Source: Vicia villosa (lineage: Eukaryota; Streptophyta; Magnoliopsida; Fabales; Fabaceae). From it: a DNA stretch of 64,000 nucleotides. The DNA lies in NCBI RefSeq assembly GCF_029867415.1, contig NC_081185.1, forward strand, positions 74,435,553 through 74,499,552, given 5' to 3'. Positions within the stretch are counted from its first letter, which is position 1, and each line of letters starts with the position of its first letter. Below, in pieces: positions 34,432 through 44,492 of the stretch. Position numbers and translations under genes: made by a program. The notes beneath the pieces are model-generated. The model had not been told where the DNA came from, did not search any database, and worked only from the letters and a program-made list of their open reading frames with translations.

Positions 34432-34863
34432 ATGGCTCACGCTTTCAGATCTATCAATAGATCTATTTTCTCATCTTTCATTTCATCTGTTAATCACAGT
34501 CGATTTGCTCTGCTCCACAGATTAAACACAGATTCGACACTTTAGTCTATTATTAAGGTCACATGGCTTGGAGGAGTTTGATAACACAAACTATTTATTC
34601 AATCAATCAATTTTGATCCATACAAAATTAATATTTTGTTTGCCTATTAGTTATTACTTCTAACTTTATTTTACTGTATTGCAGCAGTTAAGAGATATGA
34701 GAAAAGAAAAGGTTCGTATCAACATTGTTTGCATAAGTTACATCCTTAATCGGTATTTTGTAGGATTTCATTGTTGATTAAATTTTTGTGTTGTTGATTA
34801 ATTTGTTGTATTTTTTCTTCTTTAATTCAGGAACGGATGCACCTTAGAAGGGAGAGTCATTAG
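34432..34863 (+). pseudogene. gene fragment carried in the Helitron
   Basis: A start codon at 34432 opens a 37-residue Arg/Ser-rich frame (MAHAFRSINRSIFSSFISS) that looks like a mitochondrial presequence. Further on, GCAG/GTTCG-bordered 34685-34711 (QLRDMRKEK) and TTCAG-bordered 34831-34863 (ERMHLRRESH, then stop) look like small exons. The second Helitron unit has lost most of the first piece. The source gene was not recognised. Gene-fragment capture is typical of plant Helitrons. Confidence 0.4.
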
Positions 34864-36240
34864 TAATGCAAATATATTTCTTCGAATGGTTTTTCATGGC
34901 AGTCATAAAATGACTTCCTCCTAACAAATATTTCAACCATTGGATTTATGGCAGAATGGCAGTTGATTGAAAAAGGCAGGAGATAATCCTTAATTGAAAA
35001 TATATATTTTCCAAGATAATCTGTACTCCAAAACCTAACATATATCATTTCTTTTATCATATTTAATTTTATATTTTTCACATAATAAAAGGACTTCAAG
35101 ATAATCTGTACTCCAAAACCTAACATATATCATTTCTTTTATCATATTTAATTTTATATTTTTCACATAATAAAAGGACATCTTTATTTTATTTTATTGG
35201 GTAGGATGGAGATATTCATGTGTATCCAAATAACTACTCTAATCTTATGAAGCATATGTCCTTTATAAGAAAATTATTTGGCAGGTACAGACCAAGAAAA
35301 GAAAAGCTATTTTGATGTGTTTTTTCTTTTGATACTAATGTAATGAAGCATATGTCCTTTATAAGAAAATTATTTGGCAGTTACAGACCAAGAAAAGCTA
35401 TTTTGATGTGTTTTTCTTTTGATACTAATGTATCTGCTCAACTTTAATAAAATGTATGAGTATCACATTTTAATATATACTAACATTTATAATAAAATGT
35501 ATTATTAAAACATTTTAATATATAATGTTTATTGAAATTAGTACTCATAATAATTTATATAACTAAATTATTTAATTTTGTTATAATATCAAATGTTTAT
35601 AATTAGATGTATATTAGCAAACCTATACAATATTTATTTTATTCTGAAGATGGGAACCCAATTTATTTAGCTTTCGATTCATATTTTTAATTTTCTTAAA
35701 TTACAATATTAATGATCCAATTATCATTTAATATAGATTTTATAAAATTTATTATTGAATGAAATTATTATTACTACATTGAAAATTTAATAATTCCTCA
35801 TAAATATTATTTATTTCTTAATTTTATTTCAATATGAAAGCTGAGTTTTAGTTTTTTTGAATTAGTAAATTTATACCTAAATTTTTGAATTTTTATAAAA
35901 AAATTAATAAATATGTATTAAGTTGTATATAAAAAATAAATGTCAACTTTTTAATGTCAAATTAATTTTTTATCTACACTAATAAATGTTAAATTACTAT
36001 TTAATTTATTTATATGCTTATAATTATTCGATATTTTTAGAATAAAAAATATTTTTCTTTTTTCTCTTTCCTAAATAAAATTTAATTATTGATTTATTTT
36101 ATTGGTTAATTTTTTTTACTAAACTAAGCCACATGTCATGGGAGGAGTGTACTTGCAAAATTTTAAAAACATATGAATAATTTAGTTTTTAAATTTAAAA
36201 TATTTTTACAAGTAATTTAAGAGTTGTGTTTTTAACTTAA

Positions 36241-39200
36241 TCTATTATCTATTATTAATATATAAAAGCAAAAGTACCTGGAAATTACACTATAAGCCCT
36301 CTGATAAAACTACTAAAACTTTTCTTATTTCATGGGTAGAAAAGACTTTAAGCAAAATAACTAAATATTATTGATTTGACATTTATTGCGGGTGATGTGG
36401 CAGCAGCCAATAATTTGTTGCATTTTATAATATTTTTATTTCATTATTAATTTGAAACTATAAACGATGGTCTACCATTAGAGTTTTTGGAAAAGCAAAA
36501 TCTCTACTTTCATTGGAATTCGATAGTCTACCATTAGGGTTTTTGGAAAAGCAAATCCTTGGCCTTTCAGTTTTCTAAACCTTTATTCTATTATATATAC
36601 TAAATCATGTCATTTTCAATTCTTCAATATCTTTCATTTCATCTGTTAATCACAGTCGATTTGCTCTGCTCCACAGCGCGACAGATTCAACACTTTAGTC
36701 TATTAAGGTCACATGGCTTGGAGGCGTTTGATAACACAGGCTATTTATTCAATCAATCAATTTTGATTTGATTTATACAAAATTAATATTCTGTTTACCT
36801 ATTAGTTCTGACTTTATTTTACTGTATTGCAGTTAATACATATGATAAAAGAAAAGGTTCATATCAACATTGTTTGCATAAGTTACATCCTTAATCGGTA
36901 TTTTGTAGGATTTCATTGATGATTAAATTTTTGTGTTGTTGATTAATTTGTTGTGTTTTTTTCTTTCCTTGGAAAGGAGAGCCAGTAGGTAGAGTCTAAA
37001 ATTTTAGAAAGAGAATTACTCTCTCCCTATCTAATATTAATATTAGTAATGCAAATATATTTTTTCGAATGGGTTTTTCATGGCAGTCATAAAATGACTT
37101 CCTCCTAACAAATATTATTTTTTACTGAAGAGTTGCAATTCTCTGTCTAATATTAATATTAGTAATGCAAATATATTTTTTCGAATGGGTTTTTCATGGC
37201 AGTCATAAAATGACTTCCTCCTAACAAATATTATTTTTTACTGAAGACAGTTGCAATTCTCTGTATAATCCTAACCATTTGATTTTTATTTTGTTTCTTT
37301 CTTCTACTTAATATTTTTATTTTGTTTCTCTCTTCTACTTAAATTATATTCATTTATTGGATTTATGGCATAATGGCAGCTGATTGAAAAAGGCAGAAAA
37401 GTATCCTTGATTGAAAAAGGAAGAAGAGGTTCCTTAATTGAAAATATATATGTGAAAATATATATTTTCCAAGATGCAGTTTCTATATCAGACCAATAAA
37501 AGTATGATGTGTTTATATTTTTCGCATAATAAAAGGACATCTTTATTTTATTTACAGACCAATAAAAGTATGATGTGTTTATATTTTTCGCATAATAAAA
37601 GGACATCTTTATTTTATTGGGCATGATGGAGATATTCATCTGTATCCAAATAACTACTTTTGATGTGTTTTTTCTTCTGATACTAATGTATCTGCTCAAC
37701 TTTAATAAACATTAGATGTATATTAGCACACCTATAGAATACTTATTATATTCTTATTTTTAAATCTTAAAACTTTTTTTCCCAAAATTATTTGTTTTCT
37801 CTAATTTTAATTTTTCCTTTATTAATTATAAAACATTTTTGAAACAATAAAAATGCAAATCTATTATAACTATTAAAATGCAAATCTATTATAACTATTA
37901 AAATTCAATTTTTGTTGCTCTATGTAATTAATCTGAAAAAGAAAATGAAAAGTGGGAACCCAATTTGTATTACTAAATTGAAAATTTAATAATTCATCAT
38001 AAATATTATTTATTTCTTAATTTTATTTCAATATGAAAGTTGAGTTTTAGTTTTATTTGAATTAGTAAATAAATATCTAAATTTTTGAATTTTTATAAAA
38101 AAATTAGTCAATATGTATTAAGTTGTATATAAAAAATAAATGTCAAACTATTTAATGTCAAATTAATTTTTTATCTACACTAATAAATGTTAAATTATTA
38201 TTTTATTTATTTATTTACTTATAATTATTCGATATTTTTAGAATAAAAAATATTTTTCTTTTTTCTCTTTCCTATATAAAATTTAACTATTAATTTATTT
38301 TATTTGTTAATATTTTTTACTAAAGACGGCCACATGTAATGAGAGAAGTGTACTTGCAAAATTTTAAAAACATATGAATAATTTAGTTTTTAAATTTAAA
38401 ATATTTTTACTATAAAACTAATTTAAGAATTGTCTTTTTAACTTAATGTAATAATGCTTACTATAATTTTTAAACAACTTTTATTTAAAAAATGAGTTTA
38501 AAAAACATTTAGTTACTAAAAAATATTAAAAATCATGTATTTTTATGAAATATTAATAAAAATCACGTATTTTTAAAAAATAATAAACATAAGAACTAAA
38601 GTAAAAACTACAATTACTCTTTTTACTACAAGTTATAACTTTTTTTATTTCAGTCTTTTAAAAATTGGACCGAACATCAAACCGACGAGGGTACTGGGTC
38701 ACTGGTTTATTGGTCGGACCACTGAGTCACTGGTCGAACCGCATGACTAAACCGGGTTTAACCGGATAACTCGGTTGAGTAGACCAGTCGTTATAACAAA
38801 ATTATATAGGTATAAAATATGTCGAACCGGGTGATTCAGTCTCAACAAAATATAACTAGACTTAAATTTTTTGAAAATATCATATTATAAAAAAATTCAC
38901 AAGTTCATAATTTAAACTCAAATTTTACACATAAGTATCAGACACAATAAAATAGTACATAATTATAAAATATAATTGCAAACAAAAGTTTAATCGCAAC
39001 ATAATCTAATTGAATAATTTATAACAAAATAATTTAATTATCTACTAAATATAATTTCAACAAAAGAAAAATTGTTTCCATGTTGCGATCTCCTTCTTCA
39101 ATATCAAAATCATCGGTAACAAAATCAACCGCATTTGCAACAAAATTTTTTTATTTTAATTTTCAATTAAAATAGTCAAAACGACGTTGTTTTATTTTTT

Positions 39201-40040
39201 TGAAATTAAAAAAAAAATTAAAAAATGCATTTAAACCGCCGGTTCACAAAAACCACTGGTTTTCCCGGTTTTAGCGGTTTACACCGGTTTTGACCGGTTC
39301 ACACCGGTTCAATGACATTCCCGATTCAACTATTGAACCAGGCCGGTTTCCGGTCCAATCGGTCCGACCGGCCGGTCCGGTCCGATTTTTAAAACACTAT
39401 TTTATTCCAAGATTAAATATTTAATTTATTATTATAAAATATAAGAATAACAATTATTTTGTAATTATTTGGATCGTTATTTGAGATAAAATATATTTTG
39501 AAATTATTTAAATTTTTAAAGAAAGGTTTATAAAACAAAATAAAATCAATTGAGATTTTACAATTTTTGTAAACTTATGAAATAACTAAAACCTATTAGA
39601 ATCTTTTTAAATTAACTTCATAATTGTAATCATGATAAAAATATGTTAAATAGTAGTCATGAAAATTTAATGATAAATAGTAATCATAAAAAATAATAAT
39701 AAAAGATAAAAATTTATTAATATAGCAATTTTATAAATTGAATAAGCTACCATTATTTTTATAAACGGGAATAAGTTAAAAATAATTTTATAAAAATAAT
39801 AAATTTAACTATTTATACAATTATTTGTATAAATGAGAATAAAAAGCAGATTATGAGATACCAACTATAACTGAGGTTTATTAACTCATCTGGATTCACG
39901 GGTAGATGTGAACATATCTATGAGATACCAACTATTATATAAATGTTTGATATATATAAAGGAATTTTGCAAGTCACAATTAGATACATGTAATGTGAAA
40001 TTCCAACCAGACCCGTGCGACAGCACGGGTTTCCTACTAG
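36241..40040 (+). mobile_element. inner (second) Helitron unit
   Basis: Begins TCTATTATCTATTATTAATA after A, runs 3.8 kb, and shares the 3' terminus with the whole element. It includes the nested hAT element at 38651-39399. It may be the complete original element, with the 33909-36240 part a partial tandem copy. Confidence 0.6.
38651..39399. mobile_element. 749-bp hAT-like element nested in the Helitron
   Basis: The left end CAGTCTTTTAAAAATTGGAC and the reverse complement of the right end (TAGTGTTTTAAAAATCGGAC) form terminal inverted repeats. Flanks TTTTATTT (38643-38650) and TTTTATTC (39400-39407) match at 7 of 8. Both ends are rich in GGTC/CCGGTT motifs. No transposase. Confidence 0.7.
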
Positions 40041-40069
40041 TTTATAGAATAGTTTAAGAAAGAAAAATT

Positions 40070-40493
40070 ATATACAACTCAAACGGGGCAAACAAAATAC
40101 AAAGTTTTAAAAGACAAAATCAATGTCTCAAAACGACAGTTAAAAACTACTACTATACATCATCAGCAATCCAACAAACTCCCTTACCCTACACCTCCCC
40201 GCACCATATCACTCCTCACCCACATGGTCATCAAATATTATTATCCCCGCGTGTCAATTAAACACTTTCATTCAAATCCAAAACCAAACACCAAAAAATC
40301 CCCACCCGAAAAAATCAAAACAACCGCCAAAATTTCACACCGCGCCTCCAAAATTTTCAAAATTCCCCATTTTCACAAAAACCAAATCTCAAATTCAAAT
40401 TTCCCAAACTCTTCAACAAAAACCTCACCTTAACCTAATTCCCCTCTTTCCACCATAACCACTTTCTCTCATAATCTCTCAATTCTCATTATT
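40070..40493 (+). promoter_or_regulatory. CDC45 upstream region with candidate E2F site
   Basis: Leader and promoter between the Helitron end and the CDC45 ATG. CCGCCAAA at 40324-40331 fits the plant E2F consensus (reverse of WTTSSCSS), as expected for an S-phase gene. Pyrimidine-rich sequence (CTCTTTCCACC, CTTTCTCTC) precedes the start codon. The first 167 bp is duplicated at 18.1 kb. Confidence 0.45.
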
Positions 40494-42287
40494 ATGGTGA
40501 GAGAACACCGAGTCGACTCGTTCTACTCCAAACTCCGTAACTCAGCCCACTCCTCATCCTCCCCCGTTCTCATCTTCCCTTCAACCTCCGATGTCGATTC
40601 CCTCTGCGCTCTCAAAATCATTTTCAAAATCCTCGAATCCGATTCCATCCAATACGCTTGTTACCCAGTTTCTTCCTTCAGCGAGATTCACAGTTACGCT
40701 ACTTCGACTCAAAACGACGGTCCCATCTCCGTCGTTTTAATCAACTGGGGCTGTCATAAAGATCTCCGCAAAATCCTGAAATTAGGTCCAAACGCTCGTA
40801 TCTTCGTAATTGATAGTCACCGTCCGATTCATCTTCATAATCTCAGTGACCAAAATGAAACTGTCGTTGTTCTCTTTACTCAAGAGGATGAGAAACAAGC
40901 AGATCTGGCTTATGACTTCGAGTTTCCGCTTACCGCTTTAGCTAATGCTTCTACAACTATTGATTCGGACTCGTCTGAGTCCGAATCAGACTCCGATTCG
41001 GATTCAGATTCGGAGTCTGATTCCGATGAAGCGAGAAATAAAAGAAAAAGAAAGAGGGATTCGGAGGACGGTGAGAAAGATGAGGAGCAAAATCAAGATG
41101 CGGTTAAGCTGTATAGAAAGAGGAAGAGAGAGTATTATGGATTGGGAACCTTTCATGGGAAGCCTTCCGGTTGTTTGATGTATGAGCTAGCTCATTTTCT
41201 GAGGAAGAATACAGATGAATTGCTTTGGTTAGCTTGTGTTGCGTTGACGGATCAATTCGTGCACGAGAGGCTGAGTGATGAGAGGTATAGTGATGGAGTT
41301 ATGGAGTTGGAGCAGTATATTAATAGTTCGGGTAATTTGGATGCGGTTAATTCAGTTACGCTCAAGGATGGGACGAAGATTAGGGCGCCGAATTCGTCGC
41401 GGATTGCTTATGAGGATGAGCCGAAGCTTATGCTGTTGCAGGAGTGGAATTTGTTTGATTCGATGCTTTGTAGTTCGTATATTGCTACGAAGTTGAAGAC
41501 TTGGAGTGATAATGGGATGAAGAAGTTGAAGCTTTTGTTGGCGAGGATGGGGTTTGCACTTACGGATTGTCAGCAGAAGTTTCAGTATATGAATGTTGAG
41601 GTGAAGAGAAAGATGAAACGGGAGTTTGAGAAGTTTTTGCCTGAGTATGGGCTTACTGATTTTTATTACCGGGGTTTTTTGCGGATTCATGGTTATAGTT
41701 CGAGAGTTTCTGCTGCTGATGTTGTTTATGGTGTTACTGCGCTGTTGGAATCGTTTGTGAATTCGGATGGGTCTTGTGCTTCGATGCAATTCAATGTGGC
41801 GTTTGATGCTCTTTCGTTGAACAATGTTGATAAACTCAAAGCTGGGATGCAGCAAGCTATTAAGGTTCAGAGATCGATTTTGAGGCAGGGGAGTCTTGCG
41901 ATTATGAAAAGCGGTTGCATTAGAAGTGGGAGGAAGTTTCGATGGGTGAAGCTTGAGGATTCGACGGATTCTAAATTGTTGGGGTACCCTCAAGCTTTGA
42001 CGAAGTTTTGTTATTTTCTAATGGATGCTCTGAGAGAAAAGGGTGCGAGGATGAAGCCGTTGATTTGTGCTTGTGTGTCTCAGGATCCAAATAAAGTTCT
42101 TATTGTTGGGGTTTGCGGGAGGCCTCGTTTGGCTGCTGCTCAAGGGAATGCATTTGGGGTTGCGTTTAAAAGTGCGGCCGAGGACGTTGAAAGTGAGTTT
42201 TTCCATGAGTTGTTTGAGTCATCTTGGATTGTGTTAGAATCTAAATTTCTCAATTCTTTCATGGTTAAGTTGACTGAGAAACTTTGA
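40494..42287 (+). CDS. CDC45: CDC45, replication-fork helicase (CMG) subunit
   Basis: Uninterrupted 597-residue frame. CDC45 joins MCM2-7 and GINS to form the CMG helicase that opens DNA in S phase; plant mutants also show meiotic defects. The start MVREHRVDSFYSKLR is typical of the family. A degenerate DHH-phosphoesterase fold is visible: TSDVDSL near residue 31 and IDSHRP near residue 106. Residues 157-180 form an Asp/Ser-rich acidic stretch (ESDSDSDSDSESDSDE) followed by basic NLS-like KRKRKRD and YRKRKRE. Downstream are the conserved FLRIHGYSSRVSAADVVYG and GRKFRWVKLEDS regions and a C-terminal GRPRLAAAQGNAFGVAFKSA. Length matches other plant CDC45 proteins. GC content and codon use are clearly coding, unlike the surroundings. 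It is convergent with the RIN4-like gene. Confidence 0.97.
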   Translation: MVREHRVDSFYSKLRNSAHSSSSPVLIFPSTSDVDSLCALKIIFKILESDSIQYACYPVSSFSEIHSYATSTQNDGPISVVLINWGCHKDLRKILKLGPNARIFVIDSHRPIHLHNLSDQNETVVVLFTQEDEKQADLAYDFEFPLTALANASTTIDSDSSESESDSDSDSDSESDSDEARNKRKRKRDSEDGEKDEEQNQDAVKLYRKRKREYYGLGTFHGKPSGCLMYELAHFLRKNTDELLWLACVALTDQFVHERLSDERYSDGVMELEQYINSSGNLDAVNSVTLKDGTKIRAPNSSRIAYEDEPKLMLLQEWNLFDSMLCSSYIATKLKTWSDNGMKKLKLLLARMGFALTDCQQKFQYMNVEVKRKMKREFEKFLPEYGLTDFYYRGFLRIHGYSSRVSAADVVYGVTALLESFVNSDGSCASMQFNVAFDALSLNNVDKLKAGMQQAIKVQRSILRQGSLAIMKSGCIRSGRKFRWVKLEDSTDSKLLGYPQALTKFCYFLMDALREKGARMKPLICACVSQDPNKVLIVGVCGRPRLAAAQGNAFGVAFKSAAEDVESEFFHELFESSWIVLESKFLNSFMVKLTEKL

Positions 42288-44492
42288 TGCTGTGTTGAGC
42301 CTGATATAACTCATTTATCTTAGTTTGTTGTATTAAGATTTATTGTATCCTTGTTTTAAACTGTAGTTTTTACACTGTTTTACCCCCATTCACTATCTGA
42401 TTTGTTGACTTGTTACTTTCATGTAAACATATTAACATTACAATTGCAAATTGATGTTGAAATTGTGAATTCTTCCCGAACAAGGTTCGGTTCACATATC
42501 AAATTAACAGGGTTAGAATGTGATGTTGAAGATGAACTATTGTTGTAGAGTTTATTTTATTTTTCAAGTATTGTATGATAATATGAATTGGTTAAGTTCA
42601 GGTGTTGTCTGAAGTCCAATCATGTGAAAATTGTTTCTGGGTGTTTCTCTTTTTACAAGAATACTCAGTGAGAGATTAAGAGCAATATGTTTCAGGACTT
42701 GTGCTTACTGTGTTCTCTCTGTCTTTGTTGGTAATTTTAGTAACTATGTTTACTTATTTTTAGTTCTTTTTGAAGTTTTATACACCCTTCTTCTGGATCA
42801 GCCATTGCATTCTTTCTCTTATATGGGTTTTTGTTGTTTGAATTACATCAAGAGTTTCAGAAGTTTCAAGTTTTGATCTCATCCTTTCAACAAAATTGAA
42901 TAGTTTCATAAGAATTTCCTTAACTTTTTTTGTATTCATTTTACTAGTGAATTTGCTGATCACAGAAAACAAGTTCAGTTTCTGAACTCATTAAACAATC
43001 TAATCTTGGTTGGAATTGACCATAATAGAGGTTTTTGTAGTTATACAACTTTACTATCCCATTTTGTGTGGAGTTTTAGGTCTATTTTAGTCTATCAGAA
43101 CACTGTGTGGCCATTCCAGTTTGTAGAACCAACCAAGAACAATCATCTACAGCCGAGGTGATGACCATAACATGTAGATCATTCTGGCCATTAATCACAT
43201 TTTGATCAGATGGTCTCGGTTCATCCACCAGATTAGATTTATGTTCCTATCTCCGTTCATCCACCAGATTTATGTTCCTGTCTCCCTAGAAATCCAAGAC
43301 CCAGTTACACGAGCCTATAGAACATATCCTGTTCAATTAAGATTTATGTAATATCCTTTTTTGTGTGGAGATTTAGGTCTTATTTTTGAGTTTGCGAGAA
43401 CACTCTCTGACGACCCCAGTTAGTAGAACCAACTAAGAACGATCGACAGCTGAGGTGATAACCACAACATGTGGAACATCCTGGCCGTTAATCACATGAT
43501 TTTGGTTCATCCACCACTGTCAACTTAGAAATCAAGGACATAATAGTAACTTCTTTTGCTTTCTGCCCGCACAACTATTGCTTTCGGCAAATGCTTTTGA
43601 TTGATTTTTTAGAGCAAAATTTCCACCATTCAAGAATTCTAAAGGAAACACTCTTCAAGAAATGCTAAGAAATGTACATTACAAGTGAAGCATAATCTAG
43701 CACAATTGTATAGATAAAGTGCTTGAGTCAAACAATAAAGGGTAAAGAGGAATGGCATGGGGGATTCAAGGTTAACAGAACAACTTCAAACACAAACTCA
43801 TCTAAGAACCTACTTGATCTTCATTAACCAGTAAAAAAAACTACTTATGAAACAGTTTTTCTTATTGACTTGGACTATTTTTGAGTTAAACTACAGTAGT
43901 TCAGCTTCAAGATTAACACAATAAAACTGGAATCACACATCATTAAGTCATCATATAAGAATTATGTAACAAATATCATAGATCTCAGCTAAATACATAT
44001 AAAAATTGAATCCAAATCAGGGCGGTTACTTACACAAAAGATCACAATCTAATGTGCAAATAAAGTTTACAGATCAAATAAAAGGAAGATACACAAAAGA
44101 TCACAATCTTATGTGCAAATAAAGCTTACAGATCAAATAAAAGGAAGATACACGGGGATGCAAATTCAAGACAAAGGCACTTCGACACTGTTTCACCCCA
44201 TGGAAAGAGCGCCTTTGATATTTACATATAAAATAGTAGAATTTAGATCCTCTAAAACAATGGGTGCATTTTGAAGAGTGAAGTGCAGATTAACTGCAAC
44301 GAAATATTAGCACCTGCATAACAAACTATCAAATTGCTAAAATCTCAACCAATGATGGTTATAATCTTGCACTTTACCCTTTAAAGTACACCCCTCGTTA
44401 TAAAGGAGTCAAATTATATGAGTGATTCACGCCTCACAACTGTTCACAACACTATTCTTTTCTTTTTCGAATAACATTCGAACTTTTAATAA
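42288..44492. other. convergent intergenic region with local direct repeats
   Basis: Contains the 3' UTRs of CDC45 and of the RIN4-like gene. A diverged direct repeat of about 170 bp lies at 43055-43230 and 43355-43520 (landmark GGTGATRACCAYAACATGT). A nearly exact 60-bp tandem pair lies at 44033-44152. No additional gene seen; small frames near 42.6-42.9 kb are unconvincing. Confidence 0.6.

Larger units (their letters stand above)
33909..40040 (+). mobile_element. Helitron (6.1 kb) with duplicated 5' half
   Basis: The 5' end is TCTATTATTAATT preceded by A (33908). The 3' end has a perfect hairpin ACCCGTGC-GACA-GCACGGGT (40011-40030), a 6-nt spacer, CTAG (40037-40040), then T. This A|TC...CTAG|T arrangement is the Helitron signature. 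A second 5' end starts at 36241, and the sequence from there to about 38447 repeats 33909-36240; the first copy stops where the second begins. The first unit carries exon-like debris at 34432-34863. Several short segments are tandemly duplicated, differently in each unit (35018-35178, 35248-35430, 37030-37262, 37490-37620). No Rep/helicase frame, so it is non-autonomous. The 3' end is 453 bp upstream of the CDC45 start. Confidence 0.8.

Noticed and set aside
41352..41993. 213-codon antisense frame within CDC45
   Set aside because: Shadow of the strongly coding sense frame; composition rich in Arg/His/Leu as expected from antisense.
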